Source of the DNA: Elusimicrobiales bacterium
Lineage (GTDB): Bacteria > Elusimicrobiota > Elusimicrobia > Elusimicrobiales > Elusimicrobiaceae
Reading direction: 5' to 3'
NCBI GenBank assembly: GCA_041651175.1
Contig: JBAZJT010000013.1
Span: 1-64,000 of the forward strand
Length of the DNA stretch: 64,000 nt
The translations under genes and the position numbers were made by a program. The notes beneath the pieces are model-generated. The model was not told the DNA's origin and did no database searches. It saw only the letters and a list, made by a program, of their open reading frames with translations. Below, one piece after another: positions 57,898-64,000 of the stretch (its first letter is position 1; every line of letters starts with the position of its first letter).

Positions 57898-59244
57898 TTA
57901 TTTGCAGAGGACCTCCTGCTTGAGGACAGCGGTCACAAGATCCTTCAGCGTCGGAGTGGTGCGCTCCTTTAGCGAATACAGTATCCGCGCCGAGGGTTTC
58001 TTGATATCCAGCAGCCGGGCAAGGTCTATCGGCGTGCCGACAAGCACCAGGTCGCACGGCACGGCGGCGATTGTCTCTTTAAGCTCGCGCATCTGATCCT
58101 TGCCGTAGCCCATCGCGGGCAGGATGTGCTGAAGATGTGTGTACTTTTCGTAGACGGCTTTTATGGAGCCGATGGCGTAGGGGCGCGGGTCCACAATCTC
58201 CTTGGCGTGGTAGTTGCGCGCCGCAATATAGGCAGCGCCGTAGCCCATCTCGCCATGTGTAAGGGTGGGGCCGTCCTCCACCACCAGGACGCGCTTGCCC
58301 TTGACCTGCACATTTTCGTCGGAAAGCGTTACGGGGGATTCGGCCTCCACGATTTTGCAGCGCGGGTTAAGCCTGCGCACATTGGCCTTTACTTTTTCCA
58401 CGGCATCCGGCTCGGCGGTGTCAACCTTGTTGAGAATGACCACGTCGGCCATCAGGATATTGGTCATGCCGGGGTGGTAAAGTTCCTCGTGGCCGGGGCG
58501 CAGCGGATCTGCCACAACGATATGCAGGCTGGGCTTGTAGAAGGGAATGTCGTTGTTGCCGCCGTCCCACAAAATAACATCAGCCTCTTTTTCGGCCTGT
58601 TTGAGAATTTCGCCGTAATCAACGCCGGCGTAGACTATGTGGCCTTCGCGTATATGCGGCTCGTACTCCTCCATCTCTTCAATGGTGCAGCCGTGCTTTT
58701 CCATGTCCTCTATGGAGGCGAAACGCTGGCATATCTGCTTTTCCAGGTCGCCGTAAGGCATGGGGTGGCGGATGACCACAACCTTCTTGCCCATCGCTTT
58801 AAGCGCGCCGGCGATGTATCGGGAAGTCTGGCTTTTGCCGCAGCCGGTGCGCACCGCGCAGACCGCGATGACGGGTTTGGCGGATTTTATCATCGTCTGC
58901 TCGGCGCCCAGAAGGCGGAAATTCGCGTTACAGGAAACTACCAGCGAGGCTTTGCGCATGACATCCGCGAAGTTTACGTCGCTGTAGGCGAAGTCCACGT
59001 CCTTTACATCGTGCTTGGCGATAAGTCCGCGCAGTTCCTCCTCGCGGTAAATCGGTATTCCCTCGGGATAGAGGCTGCCCGCCAGTTTCGCGGGATATTT
59101 CCTGCCGGCGATATTGGGAATCTGGAAAGCGGTGAAGGCCACCACCTCGTATTCCGGGTTTTCGCGGTAATAAACGTTGAAGTTGTGGAAATCACGTCCG
59201 GCTGCGCCCATGATAATTACTTTCTTGCGTGCTGTTTTTTGCAT
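57898..59244 (-). CDS. Cyclic 2,3-diphosphoglycerate synthase-like P-loop protein
   Basis: A 448-residue protein starting KVIIMGAAGRDFHNFNVYYR, with P-loop VRTGCGKSQTSRY, VVVIRHPMPYGDLEKQICQR, DVILWDGGNNDIPFYKP, ILNKVDTAEPDAVEKV and VLVVEDGPTLTHGEMGYGAA. This matches the family annotated as cyclic 2,3-diphosphoglycerate synthetase (CpgS) or predicted GTPase (COG2403-like). In some methanogens CpgS cyclises 2,3-bisphosphoglycerate to the thermoprotectant cDPG. Its place between gap and pgk supports a link to bisphosphoglycerate metabolism, but bacterial members are not proven to make cDPG. AGGAGCGGAG precedes the ATG. Confidence 0.82.
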   Translation of the reverse strand: MQKTARKKVIIMGAAGRDFHNFNVYYRENPEYEVVAFTAFQIPNIAGRKYPAKLAGSLYPEGIPIYREEELRGLIAKHDVKDVDFAYSDVNFADVMRKASLVVSCNANFRLLGAEQTMIKSAKPVIAVCAVRTGCGKSQTSRYIAGALKAMGKKVVVIRHPMPYGDLEKQICQRFASIEDMEKHGCTIEEMEEYEPHIREGHIVYAGVDYGEILKQAEKEADVILWDGGNNDIPFYKPSLHIVVADPLRPGHEELYHPGMTNILMADVVILNKVDTAEPDAVEKVKANVRRLNPRCKIVEAESPVTLSDENVQVKGKRVLVVEDGPTLTHGEMGYGAAYIAARNYHAKEIVDPRPYAIGSIKAVYEKYTHLQHILPAMGYGKDQMRELKETIAAVPCDLVLVGTPIDLARLLDIKKPSARILYSLKERTTPTLKDLVTAVLKQEVLCK

Positions 59245-59401
59245 AACTCCGCTCCTTTAGTGTCTGCGCGCATCCGCGGCAACCGCCGCTTTCGGCATGC
59301 CGCCGCGCGTCGCGGGGATTGATCCCCGTTCCGCCTTGCGGCAGGCCGAAATCTGCGGTTTCACGGCGAGATGGCATTGCATGACAGGCTGTGTTCCGAA
59401 A

Positions 59402-59434
59402 CGGCGCGCGGGCGCGTTACGCGCCCGCGCGCCG
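59402..59434 (-). other. Very strong GC hairpin after gap
   Basis: A perfect 15-bp stem (arm CGGCGCGCGGGCGCG) with a TTA loop begins 7 bases after the gap stop. No T-run follows on the reverse strand. It is more likely an mRNA 3-prime-protecting or partial-termination structure that raises gap expression relative to the downstream genes. The rest of the 196-base gap includes a second hairpin, CGGGGAT/ATCCCCG, and no gene. Confidence 0.6.
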
Positions 59435-59440
59435 CTGCGG

Positions 59441-60451
59441 TTAGAATCCTTTCGCGGCGATGAAGGCGGCAATGTCTATGACGCGGCAGGAATACCCCCA
59501 CTCGTTGTCATACCATGCAAACACCTTGGCCAGCTTTCCGCCGATGACGTCGGTAAGCGTGGAGTCGAATATGCTGCTGTGCGCCTCGCCGTTGAAATCC
59601 TTGGAGACAAGCGGCGCCTCGTTGTAGAGGAAGTACTTGCCCATCGGGCCTTCGGCGGCCTTTTTCATCGCGGCGTTGATTTCCTCTTTGGTGGCCGCCT
59701 TGGAAAGGTTGACCGCCAGGTCCACCAGCGATACGTTGGGTGTGGGCACGCGAATGGCTATGCCGTTGAGCTTGCCCTTAAGCGCGGGGATGACAAGGCC
59801 TATCGCCTTGGCGGCGCCGGTGGAGGTGGGTATCATGGACAGCGCGGCGGCGCGGGCGCGGCGCAGATCCTTGTGCGGGAAATCCAGCACCGGCTGGTCG
59901 TTGGTATAGGAATGTATGGTGGTCATCACGCCGGCTTCTATGCCGAAAGTCTCGTGCAGAACTTTGGCGACGGGGGCCAGACAGTTCGTCGTGCAGGAAG
60001 CGTTGGAGATGATGTCGTGCTTTTTGGGGTCGTAGGCGCTCTCGTTGATGCCCATGCAGATGGTAACGGCGCCCTCGCCCTTTGCCGGGGCGGTGATGAT
60101 GACTTTTTTCGCGCCCGCGGCGATATGCGCCTTCGCCTTTTCCGGGTCGGTGAATTTGCCGGTGGATTCCACCACGACCTGCGCGCCCATGTCCTTCCAG
60201 GGCAGCGCGGCGGGGTCTTTGCTGGTGAGGACTTTTATGGTTTTACCGTCTATGACAAGGGCGTTTTCGGTTGCTTTGACCTCGCCGTTATAGACGCCGA
60301 ATGTGGAATCATATTTGAACAAATGCGCCAGTGTTTTGGGGTCCGTCAGATCGTTAATGGCGACGAACTCTATATCCTTGTTATTCATGCCGGCCCGCAT
60401 CACGAGCCTGCCTATGCGCCCGAAACCGTTTACAGCTACTTTGACAGCCAT
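59441..60451 (-). CDS. gap: Glyceraldehyde-3-phosphate dehydrogenase, type I
   Basis: A 336-residue NAD-dependent dehydrogenase converting glyceraldehyde-3-phosphate to 1,3-bisphosphoglycerate. VAVNGFGRIGRLVMRAG is the NAD fold and SNASCTTNCLAPVAKVLHE carries the catalytic Cys. THSYTNDQPVLD-type sequence (TIHSYTNDQ) supplies the catalytic His, and WYDNEWGYSCRVID is the C-terminal signature. It heads the operon with the cDPG-synthase-like gene, pgk and secG. GAGGAGG precedes the ATG and a long leader with an extended -10 promoter is visible. Confidence 0.96.
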   Translation of the reverse strand: MAVKVAVNGFGRIGRLVMRAGMNNKDIEFVAINDLTDPKTLAHLFKYDSTFGVYNGEVKATENALVIDGKTIKVLTSKDPAALPWKDMGAQVVVESTGKFTDPEKAKAHIAAGAKKVIITAPAKGEGAVTICMGINESAYDPKKHDIISNASCTTNCLAPVAKVLHETFGIEAGVMTTIHSYTNDQPVLDFPHKDLRRARAAALSMIPTSTGAAKAIGLVIPALKGKLNGIAIRVPTPNVSLVDLAVNLSKAATKEEINAAMKKAAEGPMGKYFLYNEAPLVSKDFNGEAHSSIFDSTLTDVIGGKLAKVFAWYDNEWGYSCRVIDIAAFIAAKGF

Positions 60452-60511
60452 ATTGCCTCCTCGGATAAGTTATGCACCGCTGGCGCGGGCGGTTGGCCGC
60501 CGCGCACAGAT

Positions 60512-60520
60512 ACTATACCA
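60512..60520 (-). promoter_or_regulatory. Extended -10 promoter of the gap operon
   Basis: The reverse strand reads TGGTATAGT, an extended -10 (TGnTATAGT). The start near 60505 gives a leader of about 54 nt with GAGGAGG close to the ATG, contrasting with the leaderless genes nearby. Confidence 0.5.
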
Positions 60521-60525
60521 AAATC

Positions 60526-61845
60526 TTACCGGCCCGCGCTTTGCCCCAGTTCGTCCGCCTCGGCTTTTCTGACGGACCAGCGCGGCTTGCCGCTGTAACT
60601 TTCAAAAGCCAGCCGGGACAAGTCCCCGTAGGCGGCATTCTTGCAGATGACGCCGCCTTCGCCATAGGCGGACATAACCGTTATGAAATCCGCGGGCGCG
60701 GCGGCGGCTTTGCCGAAAGCCAGAAACCCCCACTGCCAGCCGTGCCCGTCGTATACGGCCTGCGGCACCAGGCATTTGCCGCTTGCGGGCATGGGCTGGC
60801 AGAACGATGCGGCATAACTCTTCCAAAGTTCATCCGCCTCGGCGGCGTATTCATTTTCTAGCACGGTTTTGCCGGCGCGCTTGAACACGATGCCGGCTTT
60901 GCCGGGGGTTACGGCGGTTTCCTGATTTCCGATGGTAACGGTGGTTTCCTTCCCCGGCTCCAGATACCGCCAGGCGGAAATGCCGCCGGCGCAGTTGTAA
61001 AGCGCGACGGCCTTGCTCAGCTTGTCCTTTTCGCGGACGAAAATAAACGCCGCGCGCAAGTCCATGCCATCCAGCTCGCCGATTTTATAGGCGCGCCCGC
61101 AGATGTCGTTCGCCTTATCCGTCCACGATATGATGGCGAACGGCCCGGGACGGGGCTTGCCGGCGGGGGTTACATCCTTGACCTTGTACAGATACGCCGG
61201 GGTGGCGCCCTCCTCGGTTATTTTCGCCATGACATAGTTGCCGTTTTTGCGGATGGTGTACTGCTCCCGCCCGTATGAGGACGCGCCCTGCACGGAAAAC
61301 GAAAGCGGCACAGTCCCCGCAGCGTCGGCATTGCTTGAATCCCGCAGGAAAGCGATGGTTTTGGGCGAGGGATTGTCAAACATTCCGTAATTGGTTTCGG
61401 CGTCCTTTATGCCCCAGGCGCGGAAATAGAAATTGGGACCATCGTTGTTGGTGATGCCGCTGGGTGGCAGCAACGGTGTGGAGCCGCTGCTGGCGATGAA
61501 CATGGAGGTGTACTGCGTGTTCGGCTCGTCATAGCCTACGTATCTGCCCGAATGCCAGCCGGATATATCGGCCCAGGAGGGACACGTGCCCGCGTCAAAC
61601 AAACCGGCAAGGTCTGAATAAAGAGAAGGGCCTCCGAAGAAAGCCGTTTTTATGGAAGACTGCCCGTCCGCCCTGTGCAGGGCCGACACCGCTTCCGCGG
61701 CCTGTCCGGTTCCGGCGGAGGCGGAAGCCGGAACCTGCGGGAGAGGCGAGGGCCCGTTGCCCGGCGAGGATATTTCCGCGGAGCAGGCCAGTCCGGCGCA
61801 GGCGAATGCGGCAACCGCTGTCAGAAGACCGGCTTTCATTCTCAC
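60526..61845 (-). CDS. Exported protein of unknown function
   Basis: A 439-residue protein with an N-terminal signal (KAGLLTAVAAFACAGLACSA, which may also be a weak lipobox). The mature part is rich in aromatic residues and turns, with DISGWHSGRYVGYDEPNTQY, GPNFYFRAWGIKDAETNYG and GHGWQWGFLAFGKAA, suggesting a beta-rich extracellular fold. There are five or six Cys in the mature part. No family was recognised. A GTG start is preferred over an ATG 6 bases later because TAGAAT stands exactly 6 bases before it. It does not obviously belong with gap, which has its own promoter. Confidence 0.75.
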   Translation of the reverse strand: MRMKAGLLTAVAAFACAGLACSAEISSPGNGPSPLPQVPASASAGTGQAAEAVSALHRADGQSSIKTAFFGGPSLYSDLAGLFDAGTCPSWADISGWHSGRYVGYDEPNTQYTSMFIASSGSTPLLPPSGITNNDGPNFYFRAWGIKDAETNYGMFDNPSPKTIAFLRDSSNADAAGTVPLSFSVQGASSYGREQYTIRKNGNYVMAKITEEGATPAYLYKVKDVTPAGKPRPGPFAIISWTDKANDICGRAYKIGELDGMDLRAAFIFVREKDKLSKAVALYNCAGGISAWRYLEPGKETTVTIGNQETAVTPGKAGIVFKRAGKTVLENEYAAEADELWKSYAASFCQPMPASGKCLVPQAVYDGHGWQWGFLAFGKAAAAPADFITVMSAYGEGGVICKNAAYGDLSRLAFESYSGKPRWSVRKAEADELGQSAGR

Positions 61846-61851
61846 ATATAC

Positions 61852-61857
61852 ATTCTA
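61852..61857 (-). promoter_or_regulatory. -10 box exactly 6 nt before a GTG start (leaderless promoter)
   Basis: On the reverse strand TAGAAT is followed by GTATAT and then GTG. The same arrangement precedes ispE. No -35 or ribosome binding site was recognised. Confidence 0.5.
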
Positions 61858-61890
61858 CCAAAAACGGGGCTGTGCGACGAGGCGGAATTT

Positions 61891-62565
61891 ATGCTAATCT
61901 CATGGAATATGGATTTTTCCTGGCTATTCGCTTCATCCTCCATTCTGTTCAAGCTGGGGGTTTCAACGGCATTGGGCGGCATAATCGGCCTTGAGCGCGA
62001 ATTTCATGAAAAGCCCGCCGGTTTCCGCACCAATATAATAATCTGCCTGGGCGCGACGGTGTTTACCATAGCCTCGCTGGCGATAGGCGCCAAATACAAT
62101 CAGGATCCGGGACGCATAGCCGCGCAGGTGGTAACGGGCGTTGGCTTTCTGGGCGCGGGCGCAATAATGCGAGACGGCAACAGGATATCCGGCCTTACCA
62201 CCGCAGCGGGAATCTGGCTGGTTTCGGCTATCGGCATGGCGGTGGGGTACGGGTATTATCTGCTGGCCGTGGCCACGGTGGGGCTGACCATTCTGGCTCA
62301 GATATATTTCATCCGGCTGGAAGGTTTTTTCCGCAAATTCCTGAGGTTTCAGACGGTCTCGCTTAAATGCGCCGCCAACTGGGACACGTTGCATGACTGC
62401 GAACGGCGCATGACGGAAGCCGGCGTCAGGATAGAAAGCTGCAAGGTCAAGAAAGAGGGCGGCAGCTTCGACGTGGACTACCGCATTTCCGGCACGAGCC
62501 AGGATATAGACAAAGCCCTTGCCTGCATGATGGACATAAGGGAAATCACGGACCTGGAATACTAG
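61891..62565 (+). CDS. MgtC/SapB-family membrane protein
   Basis: A 224-residue protein. Four to five N-terminal helices include the MgtC signature GGIIGLEREFHEKPAGFRTN and GVGFLGAGAIMRDG...ISGLTTAAGIWLVSAIG. A C-terminal cytoplasmic ACT-like domain of about 75 residues follows (QTVSLKCAANWDTLHDCERR). MgtC-type proteins modulate the F1Fo ATP synthase in low Mg2+ or in pathogens; stand-alone SapB-like copies are of unclear role. GAGGCGGAA before the ATG sets the start. The next gene begins 4 bases later. Confidence 0.87.
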   Translation: MLISWNMDFSWLFASSSILFKLGVSTALGGIIGLEREFHEKPAGFRTNIIICLGATVFTIASLAIGAKYNQDPGRIAAQVVTGVGFLGAGAIMRDGNRISGLTTAAGIWLVSAIGMAVGYGYYLLAVATVGLTILAQIYFIRLEGFFRKFLRFQTVSLKCAANWDTLHDCERRMTEAGVRIESCKVKKEGGSFDVDYRISGTSQDIDKALACMMDIREITDLEY

Positions 62566-62569
62566 CCGT

Positions 62570-63235
62570 ATGGCTGACACGAAAACAACCATAAGCGAAA
62601 TTCAGCTTTTCATAGAAGACCTTAAAAAGGACATGCCGGAGATTTTCTCGCAGCGGCAGAATCAGCCGGCGCTGCCTTTTGTGAAAAAACTGCTTTTCAG
62701 GGGCGAGCTTTACGACATATCGCCAGCCGACGCGAAAGATTCCTTGTCCGGCGTCATTCTTGAAAACGGGCAGGCCCGCATAACCTGCGATTTCGCCAAG
62801 GTCCATCCCAAAAACGCGCTGGAAACCTGGCTGAAAGCCCAGGCCGAGGCGATTATCGCCGAGCGGGCCGCTTTCTGGGGCGGGCAGATGAGCCTTTCCT
62901 TTTCCCGGGTCTGCGTCAAAGACCAGAAGACGCTGTGGGGCAGCTGCTCCGGCAGGGGGAACCTGAATTTCTCGTGGCGGCTTATAAAAGCGCCGCCGGC
63001 AGTGCTAGATTATCTGATTATTCACGAGCTGGCGCATCTGGTTCACATGAATCACGGGGACGAATACTGGAATTACGTCGCCCAGTGGCATCCGGACCAC
63101 AAAGCCTGCCGCCGCTGGCTAAACGACCACAAAAACGAGCTTATGTCGGACATAGAGGTTGACAAAATTGATTCCCCACAACAAGCAGCCCCGCAGCCGC
63201 CCGCCGGCGGCGGGCCGTCCGCGGAATCCGCATAA
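62570..63235 (+). CDS. YgjP-like zinc metallopeptidase (DUF45)
   Basis: A 221-residue protein with the YgjP/DUF45 core: KTLWGSCSGRGNLNFSWRLI, then the zinc-binding helix LDYLIIHELAHLVHMNHG (HELAH with a downstream NHGDEYW) and WHPDHKACRRWL. The third ligand probably lies in the NHGDEYW segment. Many relatives are SprT/WLM-like, but no cellular role is established. The C-terminal tail is Pro/Gly/Ala-rich and probably disordered. It is cotranscribed with the MgtC-like gene, with a 4-base gap. Confidence 0.88.
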   Translation: MADTKTTISEIQLFIEDLKKDMPEIFSQRQNQPALPFVKKLLFRGELYDISPADAKDSLSGVILENGQARITCDFAKVHPKNALETWLKAQAEAIIAERAAFWGGQMSLSFSRVCVKDQKTLWGSCSGRGNLNFSWRLIKAPPAVLDYLIIHELAHLVHMNHGDEYWNYVAQWHPDHKACRRWLNDHKNELMSDIEVDKIDSPQQAAPQPPAGGGPSAESA

Positions 63236-63326
63236 ACCATCCTTTCGCCGCGAAACCGGGCGTCCGCGCGCCGGAGAAGGCGCGCGCAGGCCCCATAATG
63301 CGCCGCCCCGGGGCGCAGCCGGGGGA

Positions 63327-64000
63327 ATGCGGTCGTTTGGTCCGCCGCCCCGTAAAGAGAAAACAGAGGAAACCCTCAAAATCACGGGTTTTGACGCGCA
63401 GGGATTTGGCGTCGCCGGAACCGGGGCGGACCGGCCCGCGCTGCCTTATTGCACGCCGGGGGATTTGGTTCGCGCCGCAGTGTCCGTGTCCGGCAGGTAT
63501 TCCGTTTCCGAAATCCTGCACGCCGGGCCGGGCCGGACCGCGCCGAAATGCCCGCTTTTTTTCAAGCCGGGGGCCAAACGCTGGTGCGGCGGCTGCGATT
63601 TCCAGCATCTGGGCTATGACGCGCAGCTTAAAGCCAAAAGCGCCGTCGCGGCGGCCTGCCTTGGCAATGCGGGGCTGCGGGTTGGGCTGGAATCCCCGCT
63701 CCCCTCGCCGCTGCACTGGCGCTACCGCAACAAAATGCAGCTGCCTTTCGCCAAATTCGGCGGGCAAGTCCGCGCCGGTTTTTTCCACCCCGGAACGCAT
63801 GAGCTAGTAGACTGTCCGGACTGCGCCGTCCAGTCCGAAAGCGCCGTCAAAATCGCGCTTGAGGTCAAGGCAATGGCCGCGCATTCCGGCTGGAGCGTTT
63901 ATAACGAGGACGAGCATACCGGCTGGCTGCGCCACATCTTAATCAGGACGAATTCGCGCGGGGAGGCGATGATATCTTTCGTCGGCAACGGCGAGCCGCG
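63327..64000 (+). CDS. 23S rRNA (uracil-5-)-methyltransferase RumA/RlmD-like, 3-prime end cut by the window
   Basis: The frame is open from ATG to the window edge. It begins with a TRAM-like stretch (LKITGFDAQGFGVAGTG), then an Fe-S cluster motif CPLFF...RWCGGCDFQHL (Cys75, 87, 90) and a further LVDCPDC. RYRNKMQLPFAKFGGQVRAG and HTGWLRHILIRTN are typical of RumA/TrmA-type enzymes, which methylate C5 of uridine. The SAM-binding and catalytic-Cys part lies beyond the window. The ATG has only GGGGGA directly before it, so the start is less certain. The 90 bases before it contain no gene. Confidence 0.85.
   Translation, partial: MRSFGPPPRKEKTEETLKITGFDAQGFGVAGTGADRPALPYCTPGDLVRAAVSVSGRYSVSEILHAGPGRTAPKCPLFFKPGAKRWCGGCDFQHLGYDAQLKAKSAVAAACLGNAGLRVGLESPLPSPLHWRYRNKMQLPFAKFGGQVRAGFFHPGTHELVDCPDCAVQSESAVKIALEVKAMAAHSGWSVYNEDEHTGWLRHILIRTNSRGEAMISFVGNGEP

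Noticed and set aside
1..64000. CRISPR array, rRNA operon, integrase or transposase
   Set aside because: No regularly spaced direct repeats, rRNA-like stretches or recombinase motifs were seen on either strand.

Overview
The window looks like part of a chromosome from a GC-rich, Gram-negative-type bacterium with an outer membrane. Lipoproteins, an AsmA-like protein, a heptose-nucleotide enzyme and type IV pilin-like proteins support this. The combination of short pilins, an McsA/McsB-like pair, ispE-spoVG and a gap-(cyclic 2,3-diphosphoglycerate synthase-like)-pgk-secG operon is compatible with Elusimicrobiota. That placement is inference; nothing here proves the phylum.

Layout. 0-3.4 kb is an AT-richer, patchy segment with an FkbM methyltransferase, a second methyltransferase and a polysaccharide deacetylase. 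Two degenerate copies of a phage-tail-collar sequence and a palindromic MITE-like element are interspersed. 3.5-26.6 kb is a large envelope or glycoprotein glycosylation locus. It has nine polytopic GT-C-like proteins, two polyprenyl-phosphate-sugar synthase-like GT2 enzymes, an epimerase, a fused sugar-1-phosphate nucleotidyltransferase/HAD phosphatase, ManC, two flavoproteins of the UDP-galactopyranose-mutase-like group, two pilin-like proteins and a lipoprotein esterase. It is arranged as two convergent operons whose ends overlap antisense at 14958-15109.

26.7-31.5 kb carries an ECF sigma/membrane anti-sigma-like pair, an ABC ATPase, an McsA-like adaptor with an McsB-like kinase that has lost its catalytic residues, a bacteriohemerythrin and a DUF2914 protein. 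31.5-33.6 kb is an accessory patch: a 268-bp element with perfect 34-bp inverted ends, followed by an AbiEi/AbiEii-type toxin-antitoxin or abortive-infection pair with a promoter/operator visible. 33.8-39.1 kb has a small membrane protein, cytidine deaminase, an AccB-like protein lacking the biotinyl-lysine motif, an orphan DNA methyltransferase, AccC, an SGNH-like protein and an MFS transporter, mostly with stop/start overlaps.

39.1-48.7 kb is an export-oriented region: a lipoprotein, an AsmA-like protein, a subtilisin-like protease, and two secreted hydrolases (double staphylococcal nuclease and phospholipase D-like) built behind a duplicated leader, then a periplasmic MsrB-MsrA fusion. 48.8-50.5 kb is an AT-richer ABC-F gene. 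The remainder is largely housekeeping: pspC-like, tRNA-Gln, spoVG, ispE, a Sel1-repeat protein, tex, the secG/pgk/cpgS-like/gap operon, an unknown exported protein, MgtC-like, a YgjP-like metallopeptidase and the beginning of a 23S rRNA uridine methyltransferase cut by the window edge.

A recurring regulatory theme is a -10 box exactly 6 nt before the start codon (28279, 33799, 52160, 61845, with near matches elsewhere), which predicts leaderless mRNAs. No CRISPR array, rRNA, integrase or transposase was seen.
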